Source: Sinorhizobium arboris LMG 14919 | GTDB lineage: Bacteria; Pseudomonadota; Alphaproteobacteria; Rhizobiales; Rhizobiaceae | Assembly: GCF_000427465.1 (NCBI RefSeq) | Contig: NZ_ATYB01000014.1 | Span: 2,131,570-2,195,569, forward strand | DNA: 64,000 bases | Direction of reading: 5' to 3' | Part shown: piece after piece, positions 1 through 8,720 of the stretch | How positions within the stretch are numbered: the first letter of the stretch is position 1 | Layout of the letters: each line of letters opens with the position of its first letter | Notes under the pieces: model-generated | Database searches by the model: none | What the model saw: only the letters and a program-made list of their open reading frames with translations | What the model was told of the DNA's origin: nothing | Program-made: the position numbers and the translations under genes

Positions 1-956
1 TCAGCCCCACCGACCCGGTCTACGGCGTGCCGCAGGGCCCGACTGCCGTCTATATCAATCAGATTTTCACACAGCAGCAGATCGGCATCTATGCGCAGGA
101 CCAGGTGCGCTTCGGCGATGGCTGGCTCGTCACCCTCAATGGGCGCTACGACTATGTCGATACGGACCTCAAGAACGGCGCGACCGCTTGGGCCGGACCT
201 TCCAACTTCGGATATGACGACGGCGCGCTCAGCGGTCGTGCTGGTCTGGCATACGAATTCGACAACGGCTTCACGCCCTATGTGAGCGTCGCGACCTTCT
301 TCAATCCGCTCGTAGGCTCACGCGACTCGAACCCTGATCCTGCGATCACCACTTTAGTGCCGCTGAAGCCTGAAGAAGGCTATCAGTACGAAGCGGGAAT
401 CAAATACGAACCGACATTCATCGATGGATTGTTCACCGCCTCGATTTTCGAGATAACCAAGCAGAATGTCCAGGTGACCGACACCCTCGGGATCTCCACG
501 CAGCTCGGCGAAGTGCGCTCCCGTGGCTTCGAGCTCGAAGGCAAGATCAACCTCGACGAAAACTGGAAGATTATCTCGGCGTTCAGCTATACCGACCTCG
601 AGATTACGGAAGACACCAATCCGTCGCTGCTCGGCAAGTCGCCCTATCTCATACCTGAAACGCAGGCTGCCCTGTGGCTGGACTACACCGTGACCAGCGG
701 CGCGCTCGAAGGCATGAGCCTCGGTGCAGGCGTACGCCGCCAGGGCGAGTCCTGGGCCGATGCCGCGAACACGAAAAAAGTTCCGGCGGCGACGCTCGTG
801 GATGCCGCTATCCGCTACGAGAAGAACGACTGGACGGCGTCGCTCAACGTCGCCAACCTCTTCGACAAGGAATATGTCGCCGGATGCCAGGGTCTCCTGA
901 CCTGCGGCTACGGCGAAAGCAGGACCTTCACGCTGAAACTCAGCAAGAAGTGGTAA
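1..956 (+). CDS. TonB-dependent siderophore receptor, C-terminal part (5' truncated by window)
   Basis: Outer-membrane receptor for a ferric siderophore, of which only the C-terminal beta-barrel strands are present. The frame is open from base 3 with no start in view, so the real start lies upstream of the window. Alternating aromatic/polar strands, a VANLFDKEY segment near the end and a terminal aromatic residue (KKW) are hallmarks of the FhuA/FecA-type barrel. A Cys pair in the last extracellular loop (AGCQGLLTCGYG) matches the layout of the full-length receptor at 56748. A RIME-like repeat follows the stop. The ligand cannot be told from this part; ferrichrome or hydroxamate types are plausible. 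Confidence 0.9.
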   Translation, partial: SPTDPVYGVPQGPTAVYINQIFTQQQIGIYAQDQVRFGDGWLVTLNGRYDYVDTDLKNGATAWAGPSNFGYDDGALSGRAGLAYEFDNGFTPYVSVATFFNPLVGSRDSNPDPAITTLVPLKPEEGYQYEAGIKYEPTFIDGLFTASIFEITKQNVQVTDTLGISTQLGEVRSRGFELEGKINLDENWKIISAFSYTDLEITEDTNPSLLGKSPYLIPETQAALWLDYTVTSGALEGMSLGAGVRRQGESWADAANTKKVPAATLVDAAIRYEKNDWTASLNVANLFDKEYVAGCQGLLTCGYGESRTFTLKLSKKW

Positions 957-969
957 CGGGCGGCACTTC

Positions 970-1088
970 GCCCCTCAACCGCCTGCCGGCACTTCTCCCC
1001 GCAGGCGGCGAAGGAGACTCACGGCACTCGCCACCCGTCCCTTCTCCCGGTCAGAAGGAGGAGAAAGGCGCGGCAGCGGGATGAGGGC
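970..1088. repeat. RIME-like intergenic palindromic repeat
   Basis: Mosaic palindrome with outer arms resembling CCCCTCAACCGC and GCGGGATGAGGG, and inner short CTTCTCC-type arms. It belongs to the family repeated at eight other places in this window. It lies between the receptor stop and the ugp promoter region and probably forms mRNA hairpins at the end of the receptor transcript. Confidence 0.75.
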
Positions 1089-1101
1089 CGCCCCGCTCAT
1101 C

Positions 1102-1125
1102 GATGGAAACTTTCATCTTTCCATC
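1102..1125. promoter_or_regulatory. Inverted repeat, candidate operator of the ugp-like operon
   Basis: GATGGAAA, an 8-base spacer, then TTTCCATC form a perfect 8-bp inverted repeat about 86 bases before the binding-protein start codon. The position and symmetry suit a dimeric repressor or activator. No regulator gene lies next to this operon, so the binding protein is unknown. Confidence 0.4.
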
Positions 1126-1211
1126 ATGCAGATTGGCAAAGACTGTCACACTCAGCTGGTAGCAAGCGCCCGGCTTCATTCGTGCCACCAATCTGCAAGG
1201 AGCGTTTTGCA

Positions 1212-2555
1212 ATGAGAATCTCCGTCACCACGTCCATATTTATCGGCTTGATGGCAGGCGTCGCGCTTGGTCCGTCGGCCGCGGCAGCCGAGAAGACGAA
1301 GTTCGAGTTCTGGTACGGCCTTTCGGGCGATCTTGGGGAACGCGTCCAGGATGCCTGCAAGAAGTTCAACGACAGCCAATCCGAATTCGAGATCGTCTGC
1401 ACCTCGCAAAACGGATACGACGCGACCCTGCAAAACACGATTGCCGCCTATCGCGCGAAGAAGCAGCCGGCGATCACGCAGATCTACGACGCCGGCACTC
1501 TGGACATGATGCTTTCGGGTGCATTCGTGCCCGCCAGGAAGCTGATGGCCGACAATGGCTACACCATCGACTGGAACAATTATTTCGGCGGCATCGCCAA
1601 TTATTATGCGACCGCCAAGGGAGAATTGAACTCCTTCCCGTTCAATTCCTCGACTGCGATGTTTTACTACAACGTCGACGCCTTCCAGAAGGCCGGCATC
1701 GACTTCAAGCCGGACACCTGGGAACAGGTCGAGCAAGCGGCCCGCAAACTCAAGGCAGCCGGATACGAATGCCCGCTCGCCTTCAACTTCGATACCTGGC
1801 AGCTCATGGAGCAGTTCTCGGCCATTCACAACCAGCCGCTTGCCACCAAGGCGAATGGTTACAATGGGCTGGATGCCGAACTGGTCGTCAACAAGACCAA
1901 GTTCGTGGACCACGTGAAGTTCTTCAAAAAAATGGCCGACGAGAAGCTCTTCGTGGTCAAGACCAAGCAGCTCGGCATGGATCTTGTCCCAGCCTTCACG
2001 TCGCAGACCTGCCAGATGATACAGACCTCGATCGCCGACCATGGCACCATCGGCAAGTCCCTTCCCGAGGGTGTGAAGTGGGATGTTGCCATGTTGCCCG
2101 TATGGAACGGCACGGAGCGGCAGAACTCTCTCGTCGGCGGTGCGTCGCTGTGGGTGCTCGCCGGTCGTCCGGAAGCGGAATACAAGGGTGCGGCTGCCTT
2201 CCTCAATTTCCTTGCGACGCCCGAAATGACCGAGTGGTGGTCTACGGTAACGGGATACATCCCGGTGACCAAGACCGGTTTTGACGCGATGAAGTCCAAC
2301 GGGTTCTACGACAAGGCACCCTACAAGGGGCGCGAACTCGCCATCGAGAGCCTGTCCTTCACCCCAACCTCGGAGAACACCCGCGGCATTCGTCTTGGCG
2401 GCTTCACGCAGATCCGCAAGGAATTCGCGACCGCCCTCGAAGCGATCTTTATGCAGAATGCAGACGTGCAGGCGGAACTCGACAACGCCGTTGGCCGCAG
2501 CAATGCCGTTCTGCGTCGTTTCGAGAAGACCTACGCCGGACAGACGCTGAACTAA
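1212..2555 (+). CDS. ugpB: ABC transporter periplasmic binding protein, UgpB-like
   Basis: Periplasmic solute-binding protein of family 1, 447 residues, with a Sec signal peptide (about residues 1-26, ending PSAAAA). The body follows E. coli UgpB closely: FWYG.SGDLGE near the N-terminus, FPFNSSTAMFYYN in the middle, GGASLWV and the C-terminal LLRRFEKT. That family binds sn-glycerol-3-phosphate and glycerophosphodiesters. The ATG at 1212 is chosen over an upstream in-frame codon because AAGGAG precedes it by 9 bases and the signal peptide then starts cleanly. First gene of a four-gene transporter operon. A related sugar cannot be excluded as ligand. Confidence 0.85.
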   Translation: MRISVTTSIFIGLMAGVALGPSAAAAEKTKFEFWYGLSGDLGERVQDACKKFNDSQSEFEIVCTSQNGYDATLQNTIAAYRAKKQPAITQIYDAGTLDMMLSGAFVPARKLMADNGYTIDWNNYFGGIANYYATAKGELNSFPFNSSTAMFYYNVDAFQKAGIDFKPDTWEQVEQAARKLKAAGYECPLAFNFDTWQLMEQFSAIHNQPLATKANGYNGLDAELVVNKTKFVDHVKFFKKMADEKLFVVKTKQLGMDLVPAFTSQTCQMIQTSIADHGTIGKSLPEGVKWDVAMLPVWNGTERQNSLVGGASLWVLAGRPEAEYKGAAAFLNFLATPEMTEWWSTVTGYIPVTKTGFDAMKSNGFYDKAPYKGRELAIESLSFTPTSENTRGIRLGGFTQIRKEFATALEAIFMQNADVQAELDNAVGRSNAVLRRFEKTYAGQTLN

Positions 2556-2567
2556 CCTGATCCGACC

Positions 2568-2604
2568 CGGAGCCTGCGTAGCATCGGCAGGCTCCGATTT
2601 TCTT
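2568..2604 (+). terminator. Intrinsic terminator or attenuator after the binding-protein gene
   Basis: A perfect 10-bp stem (CGGAGCCTGC and GCAGGCTCCG) with a 9-base loop is followed by ATTTTCTT. It sits in the 70-base gap between the binding-protein and permease genes. This is a usual place for partial termination that makes binding protein in excess over membrane subunits. Confidence 0.75.
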
Positions 2605-2625
2605 CTTGCATCGGAAATCGACCCC

Positions 2626-3516
2626 ATGGACAAGCGCGCGGCCTTTCGCAGCTGGTGGCTGCCCAGCCTATTCGCCCTGCCGCAGATCATTCTGATCCTG
2701 CTTTTTTTCTATTGGCCAGCAGTCGCCGTGCTGCGATGGGCGTTCACGCTGGAGCCGCCATTCGGAGGCGCCGCGGAATTCGTCGGCCTTGCCAATTTTC
2801 AGGAGGTGTTCGCCGATCCGCTCTACTGGAACTCCGTCGGCGTCAGCCTGGCATTCGCCCTCTGCGGCACCGTGGCCACCATCTTTATCGGTCTTGTTCT
2901 TGCGCTTGCGGTTGACCGGCAATTGCCCGGCTCCGCTCCGTTCCGGTTCCTGTATATCCTGCCTTACGCGATTGCAGGCCCCGCCGCTGGCATGGCTTTT
3001 CGTTTCATCCTGTCACCGGAACGAGGGCTGATGGCATCGGTCAACGCCGCTTTCCCGGATTTTTGGAACCCGGCCAAATACGGCAGCCACGCCCTGATCC
3101 TCGTCATCGTCGTGTTTGCTTGGAAATGGGCGGGCTACACCTTCATCTTCCTGCTCGCCGGCCTGCAGTCGGTCCCTCGGTCGCTTATCGAGGCTGCCGC
3201 CATGGACGGCTCTGGCCCTATTCGCCGTGCAGTCGATATCCAGATACCGATGCTGGCGCCAACGCTCTTCTTCCTGCTGGTCATCATGATGACCGAAGGT
3301 TTCGTCGGGGCCGACACCTACGGCATCGTCGCCCGAACGACGGATGGCGGCCCCAACCACGGCACGGATGTGATGGTGTACCGCATCGTCGAGGAGGCAT
3401 TCCGCGGATTGAACTACTCCGGCGCCTCGGCCCAAAGCCTCGTGCTCATCGGCCTCATCATGATCTTCACCTTCCTCCAGTTCCGCTTCATCGAGCGGCA
3501 GGTTCATTACAAGTGA
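2626..3516 (+). CDS. ugpA: ABC transporter permease, UgpA-like
   Basis: Inner-membrane subunit of a carbohydrate uptake-1 (MalF/UgpA) type importer, 296 residues with about six membrane segments. The cytoplasmic EAA loop that docks on the ATPase is clear: EAAAMDGSGPIRRAVDIQIP, around residues 187-206. The ATG at 2626 has only a weak ribosome-binding site, consistent with translation lower than that of the binding protein. It is followed after 7 bases by the second permease, with which it should form the translocation pore. Confidence 0.87.
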   Translation: MDKRAAFRSWWLPSLFALPQIILILLFFYWPAVAVLRWAFTLEPPFGGAAEFVGLANFQEVFADPLYWNSVGVSLAFALCGTVATIFIGLVLALAVDRQLPGSAPFRFLYILPYAIAGPAAGMAFRFILSPERGLMASVNAAFPDFWNPAKYGSHALILVIVVFAWKWAGYTFIFLLAGLQSVPRSLIEAAAMDGSGPIRRAVDIQIPMLAPTLFFLLVIMMTEGFVGADTYGIVARTTDGGPNHGTDVMVYRIVEEAFRGLNYSGASAQSLVLIGLIMIFTFLQFRFIERQVHYK

Positions 3517-3523
3517 GGCTCAC

Positions 3524-4411
3524 ATGATACAGCGGACACCTTTCGCCAACGCCCTCACCTATGGTGTGATGATCTTCGGGTTCCTGCTGTTGATCGGTCC
3601 CTTCATCGTGATCGTGTCGGGCGCCAGCCAGACATTTCAGCAGGTGAACGCCATACCCTTCAGTTTCCTGCCGCAGGATCGCCTGCTCGATAACATGAGC
3701 ACCGCCTGGACGCGCGCCAACCTGGGGACGGCGATGCTGAACAGCTTCGTCATGGCCGGCCTGGTCACGGTCGGCAAAGTGGCGCTGTCGGCGCTGACGG
3801 CCTTCGCCATCGTGTTCTTCCGAACCCCGCTCAAGGGCTTCTTCTTCTGGATGGTCTTCATTACCCTGATGTTGCCGCTCGAGGTGCGCGTGGTGCCCAC
3901 CTATGCCGTCGCTGCCGATCTATTCCAACCCGTCCGGCTCCTGATTGCCGCCGTAACGGGCTTCGAACTCTCGGTCGACTGGAATCTTCTCAGTTCCTAC
4001 GCCGGCCTCACGCTGCCCTTGATCGCGACCGCAACGGGAACATTCCTCTATCGCCAATTCTACCTGACCCTGCCCGACGAACTGGCAGAGGCGGCGCGGA
4101 TGGACGGATCGGGTGCGATCCGCTTTTTCATCGACATGCTGCTGCCGCTCTCGCGTACGAACATGCTCGCGCTGACCACGATCATGTTCGTCTATGGGTG
4201 GAACCAGTATCTCTGGCCCCTGCTGATGGTGACGGACCCTCAATACAAGACCACCATGATGTCGCTGGTCGCGCTCCTGCCGTCCGAAAACGGCACCCCG
4301 GACTGGAACGTGACGCTCGCCGGGTCCCTGATCATCATGCTGCCCCCGCTCATCGTCGTTGCCGTCCTGCAGCGGTGGTTCGTTCGCGGCCTCGTGGCGA
4401 CGGAAAAATGA
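3524..4411 (+). CDS. ugpE: ABC transporter permease, UgpE-like
   Basis: Second inner-membrane subunit (MalG/UgpE type), 295 residues, about six membrane segments. Its EAA loop reads EAARMDGSGAIRFFIDMLLP, and the C-terminus (LQRWFVRGLVATEK) is the usual RxF/YxxGL.xGAxKG-like end of this permease family. It pairs with the preceding permease and is served by the ATPase 42 bases downstream. Confidence 0.87.
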   Translation: MIQRTPFANALTYGVMIFGFLLLIGPFIVIVSGASQTFQQVNAIPFSFLPQDRLLDNMSTAWTRANLGTAMLNSFVMAGLVTVGKVALSALTAFAIVFFRTPLKGFFFWMVFITLMLPLEVRVVPTYAVAADLFQPVRLLIAAVTGFELSVDWNLLSSYAGLTLPLIATATGTFLYRQFYLTLPDELAEAARMDGSGAIRFFIDMLLPLSRTNMLALTTIMFVYGWNQYLWPLLMVTDPQYKTTMMSLVALLPSENGTPDWNVTLAGSLIIMLPPLIVVAVLQRWFVRGLVATEK

Positions 4412-4453
4412 CCCGCTTTCCCCAAACAGAAATAGACAGAGAGGTCTGCGCTC

Positions 4454-5584
4454 ATGGCTGACATCGAAATTCGTGCCGTGCGTAAATCCTACGGAAAGAA
4501 CCCGACCCTGCATGGCATCGACCTCGCCTTTGCGTCGGGAGAATTCGTCGTGATCCTCGGCCCGTCCGGGTGCGGGAAGTCAACGCTCCTGAGGATGATC
4601 GCGGGGCTGGAGGAAATCACGGGTGGTGAGATTGCCATCAACGGACGGGTCGTCAACAGACTCGAGCCGCGCGAACGCGGCTGCGCCATGGTGTTCCAGA
4701 ACTACGCCCTCTATCCCCACATGACCGTCGCGGGAAACATCGGATATGCCCTGAAGGTAGCCGGCATACCAAAGGCGGAGCGCCTGCGGCGGATCGAGGA
4801 GACAGCGAAGATCGTCGGGCTTTCCGATTATCTCGACCGCAAGCCCGCGGCACTCTCCGGCGGTCAGCGCCAACGCGTCGCCATGGCTCGCGCGATTATC
4901 CGCGAACCGAGCGTATTCCTTTTCGACGAACCCCTTTCGAACCTGGATGCCAAGCTGCGCGTCACCATGCGAGCCGAGATCCGGAAGCTGCATCAGCGTC
5001 TTTCGGCAACGTCCATCTTTGTCACCCACGATCAGGTGGAAGCCATGACGCTCGCCGACAAGCTCGTCGTCATGAACAAGGGCGTCGTCGAACAGGTGGG
5101 ACAGCCGCTCGACATCTACCATCGTCCTGCAAGCATTTTCGTCGCGTCCTTCATCGGCTCGCCGGCAATGAATCTGTTCGATGCCCGTATCGACGTCGAC
5201 AGCGCCTGCCTGGCATTCGCCGGCGCGAAGCTGCCGATCGACAGGAGGCTTGCGGCACGCCTGGGCTCGGGAAACGTCACGGTTGGCATTCGCCCGGAGC
5301 AGTGCGTCGTGGCGCCTGAAGCAAAAGGCGGCGTCGCGATGAAGGTGGAGTTCATCGAGGAGCTCGGATCCGGCCGCGTCATCCACTCGGAGCTGAATGG
5401 CCATCCCTTCGCCGCCTGCGTCGACGAGCAAACGCGCGTCCGGCCGGGCGATTGGATCAGCCTGGCCATGCCATTGGCGCAGCTGCATGTCTTCGACCGA
5501 GAGACAGGCCGAAGGATCGAGGTCGATCTGGATCCTCGCGCCGTCCCTGGCTCCGCCGGCCATCCGGCACTCGAAACCGTTTGA
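4454..5584 (+). CDS. ugpC: ABC transporter ATP-binding protein, UgpC/MalK-like
   Basis: Cytoplasmic ATPase that powers the preceding permeases, 376 residues. Order of motifs: Walker A GPSGCGKS (about residue 36), Q-loop [13 protein letters not shown], signature LSGGQRQR, Walker B FLFDEP, D-loop [10 protein letters not shown]-loop VTHDQVEA, then a C-terminal regulatory TOBE/OB region with the family motif GIRPEQ. All catalytic residues are canonical. The C-terminal region could bind an inducer-exclusion or phosphate-signalling partner as in MalK/UgpC, but nothing in the sequence shows which. Confidence 0.9.
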   Translation: MADIEIRAVRKSYGKNPTLHGIDLAFASGEFVVILGPSGCGKSTLLRMIAGLEEITGGEIAINGRVVNRLEPRERGCAMVFQNYALYPHMTVAGNIGYALKVAGIPKAERLRRIEETAKIVGLSDYLDRKPAALSGGQRQRVAMARAIIREPSVFLFDEPLSNLDAKLRVTMRAEIRKLHQRLSATSIFVTHDQVEAMTLADKLVVMNKGVVEQVGQPLDIYHRPASIFVASFIGSPAMNLFDARIDVDSACLAFAGAKLPIDRRLAARLGSGNVTVGIRPEQCVVAPEAKGGVAMKVEFIEELGSGRVIHSELNGHPFAACVDEQTRVRPGDWISLAMPLAQLHVFDRETGRRIEVDLDPRAVPGSAGHPALETV

Positions 5585-5610
5585 TCCCCTGCATCCGAAG
5601 GAGAAACGCG

Positions 5611-6525
5611 ATGAACGAAATCATATCCGCCGTAGGCTTTTGCAATCGAACGGGCAAGGGCGATCTTTCGAGCCTTGATGCGTCCTTGCGCGAAGTTGCT
5701 GAAACGGGAGCCAACGCCTGTGAAATCGGAATCTATGGCGAAGAAATCGTCAGTGGCGGCCGCATAATCGAAGACCGTGTCCGGCGCGTCGCCGACATTA
5801 CGAAAAAATACGCCTTCAAGAAGCTCTCGCTGCATGGTCAGATCCTGTCCAACTTCATGGATCGCGAGCACCATCATCTGCAGAAAAAGGTCGTGAAGGC
5901 GATGCTCGAATTGTGTGACCGGCTTGGCGCCGGGATCCTCGTTCATCATTCCGGCGCGGCACAGCTCGCCCCCGGCAAAAGCTCCGCCGATCTCGACAGG
6001 ATGGAACGCGACGCTCTCGCGGAAATGGCGGAGGTCGCAAAAGGATACGGGGTACGCATCGCGCTTGAAAACATCTTCACGACGGAAATCGGCCAGTACC
6101 GGCAGACGCCGAGCCAGGTTGCCGAAACCGTACGCGCGATCGGTTCCGACAACGTCGTCGCGCTTATCGACTTCTCGCATGCCTACATCGAAGCCACGCA
6201 CCGCGGACTTGATTTCCGCGACGAGCTGAGGGCAATGGCGCCGGTGACCGGTCACCTGCATGTTCACGACAGTTTCGGGCTGCCCTATTCCATGACTCGC
6301 TTCTATCATCCGGCGGAGGCGACCGCGCTCGGCATCGGAGACCTGCATCTCCCGATCGGCTGGGGCGATATTGCCTGGGACGACATCTTCTCCGAACTGA
6401 CCTTCCTTCCGGACACGACACTGATCATGGAAATCGGAGCCGAACGGTTTGCCGATCAGCAACCGGCATGCCTGGAACGCGCACGGAGTCTGGCCGCCGC
6501 GGTGGGACTGAGATCCGCTGCGTAG
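5611..6525 (+). CDS. TIM-barrel sugar phosphate isomerase/epimerase family protein
   Basis: Xylose-isomerase-like TIM barrel of 304 residues. Likely metal ligands are spaced as in the family: Glu in ALENIF, Asp/His in LIDFSHAY, His in HLHVHDSFG and Glu in LIMEIG. It has no signal peptide, so it acts in the cytoplasm. ATG at 5611 is preceded by AAGGAG. It is the last gene of the Ugp-like operon, in the place where ugpQ (glycerophosphodiester phosphodiesterase) often sits, which suggests that the transported compound is isomerised or hydrolysed by this enzyme. The reaction is unknown; an Endonuclease IV-like fold is the same superfamily. Confidence 0.7.
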   Translation: MNEIISAVGFCNRTGKGDLSSLDASLREVAETGANACEIGIYGEEIVSGGRIIEDRVRRVADITKKYAFKKLSLHGQILSNFMDREHHHLQKKVVKAMLELCDRLGAGILVHHSGAAQLAPGKSSADLDRMERDALAEMAEVAKGYGVRIALENIFTTEIGQYRQTPSQVAETVRAIGSDNVVALIDFSHAYIEATHRGLDFRDELRAMAPVTGHLHVHDSFGLPYSMTRFYHPAEATALGIGDLHLPIGWGDIAWDDIFSELTFLPDTTLIMEIGAERFADQQPACLERARSLAAAVGLRSAA

Positions 6526-6566
6526 CGAGCGCGCCACATATCGCAGGCTTTGCTGCATGCCCGAAG

Positions 6567-6592
6567 CGAAAACACCCGGCATCGCTGCCGGG
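6567..6592 (-). terminator. Intrinsic terminator of the polyol operon
   Basis: Stem CCCGGCA/TGCCGGG (6575-6592) with a 4-base loop. Reading the minus strand it is followed by a T-rich stretch (TGTTTTCG). It lies about 56 bases past the stop of the rpiB-type gene and so ends the minus-strand operon. It lies in the gap between that operon and the convergent isomerase gene. Confidence 0.65.
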
Positions 6593-6647
6593 CGTCTCGC
6601 TGCCGCGCATCAGGGAGGATCAGCACGCGCCGCAGAATTCGCGATCG

Positions 6648-7085
6648 TTACTTCGCCTGATCCAGGCGGTCGATCGCTTCGACATTTGCCGCCGAAGGAC
6701 CGTTCGGGTCGAATTCGGAGGAGAGCCAGGTATCGACGATCGATTTTGCCAGTTCCGGGCCGATGACGCGCGCGCCCATCGTGATGATCTGCGCGTTGTT
6801 GGATTTGGCCGCCCGCTCGGCGGAATAGGTGTCGTGGGTCAGCGCGGCACGGATGCCGGGCACCTTGTTGGCCGAGATGCACACGCCGATGCCGGTGCCG
6901 CAGATCAGGATGCCGCGTTCGTTTTCGCCGGCCGTGATCGTTTGCGCCAGATCGCGGGAGAGATCGGCATAATAGCCGGCATGGCTTAGGTCCCTGACTT
7001 CGAGGTCGCTTCTCTTGCCAAGGTGCGCGGCGATGACGTCGAGCAAGGGTTTGCCGGCGCTGTCGGCTCCGATCGCGATTTTCAT
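6648..7085 (-). CDS. rpiB: RpiB-family isomerase, probable D-erythrose-4-phosphate isomerase (EryI-like)
   Basis: RpiB/LacAB-fold isomerase of 145 residues. The catalytic Cys motif [14 protein letters not shown] and the HDTYSAERA segment are present. The N-terminal motif is GADSAG, whereas E. coli RpiB has a His at that Ser position. In Brucella the RpiB encoded with the ery genes (EryI) makes D-erythrose-4-phosphate from a tetrulose phosphate, and this gene has the same company: the EryH-like isomerase is 44 bases upstream. The inferred role is therefore the last step of erythritol degradation rather than ribose-5-phosphate isomerisation. Confidence 0.85.
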   Translation of the reverse strand: MKIAIGADSAGKPLLDVIAAHLGKRSDLEVRDLSHAGYYADLSRDLAQTITAGENERGILICGTGIGVCISANKVPGIRAALTHDTYSAERAAKSNNAQIITMGARVIGPELAKSIVDTWLSSEFDPNGPSAANVEAIDRLDQAK

Positions 7086-7129
7086 GTCGTTTCCTTTCCG
7101 TGAGGTGTTGTTGCCTGACCCCGCGATGC

Positions 7130-7897
7130 TCAGATCGCCCGGGCTACGCGTTGCAAGATGTCGAGATAGCCGCCGACGTCCCAGGCGGAGCGGCCGATGA
7201 AAAGGCCGTCGATATGCGGTTGGAGGATCAATTCCTCGCAGTTCTGCGGATTGACGCTGCCGCCATAGAGCACCGGAACCTTCACGCCGAGCGCTCGCTC
7301 GGCGACTTCGGCGATGCGGCGATGACGGGCGTCCGCATAGTCGGCCGTCGCCGGTATGCCGTTGACGCCGATCGCCCAGACGGGCTCGTAGGCCAGAAGA
7401 ACGGGCGCCGTGCGCGCCGCGCCTTCAAGAAATGCAAAGGCGCCTTCCACCTGGCGCTTCAACACCGTGTCGGCCTCGCCGGCCTCACGTTCTGCGAGCG
7501 TCTCGCCGATGCAGATCAGCGGAACCAATCCGTGCTTCACCGCCGCTGCCGTCTTCAGGCCAACGGTCCGGTCGGTCTCGCCGAAATGCTCGCGCCGCTC
7601 GCTGTGTCCGAGCTCGACGATGTCGAGATCGCAGTCCCTGAGCATGACGGGAGAAATTTCGCCGGTCCAGGCGCCCGCATCGTCCCAGTGCATGTTCTGC
7701 GCGCCGACCTTGACGCTCGTCGCCTTCAACCTTTCCTTCACCTGCCGAACGGCGGTGAACGGCGGGATGACGAAGCGCTGTACGCGCTCGTCGCGCGCAT
7801 CGTCCGCGGCCGCCAGGCCATCGGCGAAGGCCATCGCCTCAACCAGCGTCTTGTTCATCTTCCAGCTCGTGCCGACCCAGAGTCCAGACTTGCTCAT
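7130..7897 (-). CDS. tpiB: Triose-phosphate isomerase paralogue, probable tetrulose-4-phosphate isomerase (EryH-like)
   Basis: TIM-family isomerase of 255 residues. Catalytic Lys (SWKMNK), His (ELGHSERR) and Glu (AYEPVWAIG) and the phosphate loop (LYGGSVN) are all visible. The first motif reads GTSWKMN, so the usual Asn of NWKMN is Ser. In Brucella the paralogue TpiA2/EryH isomerises D-3-tetrulose-4-phosphate in the erythritol pathway. The start overlaps the stop of eryR by 4 bases (ATGA), so the two are translationally coupled. A housekeeping role in glycolysis is less likely given the operon and the substitution. Confidence 0.87.
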   Translation of the reverse strand: MSKSGLWVGTSWKMNKTLVEAMAFADGLAAADDARDERVQRFVIPPFTAVRQVKERLKATSVKVGAQNMHWDDAGAWTGEISPVMLRDCDLDIVELGHSERREHFGETDRTVGLKTAAAVKHGLVPLICIGETLAEREAGEADTVLKRQVEGAFAFLEGAARTAPVLLAYEPVWAIGVNGIPATADYADARHRRIAEVAERALGVKVPVLYGGSVNPQNCEELILQPHIDGLFIGRSAWDVGGYLDILQRVARAI

Positions 7898-8679
7898 GCC
7901 TTCTCCAATATTTTCCCGTCGTCGATCCTGACGAGCCTGACCCCGGCGTCGCCGAGTGCGGCTGCGTATTCATCCGAGACGCCGCTCCCGGTCAGCACCG
8001 CATCGAACGCGGTGAGTTCCGTCAGGAAATGCAGCGCCGAACGGCCGAACTTCCCGTGATCCACGAGGAGATATTTGCGGCTGGCGGATTTCACCATCTG
8101 CCGCTTGATCTGCACGACCTCCTGGTCCTGGTGGAAAGCCGCCGTACCCTCGACCGCCGAACTCGACAGAAGGGCCACGTCGGCCCGCAGCGAACGCAGC
8201 GCCTCCTCGGTGACCACACCGAAAAAGCCGTTGAACTTCTTGCTGTAATGGCCGCCGAGCGCGATCAGGTTGATGCCCGGGGCTCCCGAAAGATCGGCGA
8301 TGACACCGAGATTGTTGGTAATGACGGTGAGCGGGCGAACGTCCCTCAGAAACCCGGCGATCGCGCCGGCCGTCGAACTGTCGTCGATGATGATGCTCTG
8401 GCCCGGCTCGATCAACGTTGCGGCATATGCGCCAAGGCGGCGCTTTTCGCCCGTCGCGATCTTCTCGCGGTAACGGAAATCGCTTTCGAATTGCGGACTC
8501 GACTGGATGGAGGCCCCGCCGTGGACTTTTCGCAGCAGGCCCGCCTGCTCGAGATCGTCAAGATCCCGATGAACCGTCATCTTGCTGACGCCAAAGCGAA
8601 GGCCGAGTTCCTCGACGGAGGCCGTGCCTGCCTCCATCAGCACATCCATGATCGCCTGGCGCCTGTCTTCCGGTTTCAT
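7894..8679 (-). CDS. eryR: DeoR-family transcriptional regulator (EryR-like)
   Basis: Cytoplasmic DNA-binding regulator, 261 residues. Residues about 5-57 are the DeoR winged helix (RRQAIMDVLMEAGTASVEEL, then TVHRDLDDLEQAGLLRKVHGG). The rest is the sugar-phosphate-sensing domain found in this family, with DDSSTAGAIAGFL and LLVDHGKFGR. It heads a three-gene unit (eryR, tpiB, rpiB) with its own AT-rich upstream region. DeoR proteins usually repress the neighbouring operon until a phosphorylated intermediate binds, so autoregulation from 8721-8787 is the likely mode. Confidence 0.87.
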   Translation of the reverse strand: MKPEDRRQAIMDVLMEAGTASVEELGLRFGVSKMTVHRDLDDLEQAGLLRKVHGGASIQSSPQFESDFRYREKIATGEKRRLGAYAATLIEPGQSIIIDDSSTAGAIAGFLRDVRPLTVITNNLGVIADLSGAPGINLIALGGHYSKKFNGFFGVVTEEALRSLRADVALLSSSAVEGTAAFHQDQEVVQIKRQMVKSASRKYLLVDHGKFGRSALHFLTELTAFDAVLTGSGVSDEYAAALGDAGVRLVRIDDGKILEKA

Positions 8680-8720
8680 CGCATCGACCCGTCATGCACG
8701 GTCCTTTGCCGTTCACGGGA

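Noticed and set aside
1143..1162. CTGTCAC heptamer before ugpB as a Pho box
   Set aside because: A Pho box needs tandem CTGTCAT-like units 11 bases apart. Only one unit is present; the following CTGGTAG is 13 bases on and poor, so PhoB control is not supported.
5116..6582. 488-residue minus-strand frame opposite the end of ugpC and the isomerase
   Set aside because: Antisense to two clear genes; no homology seen.
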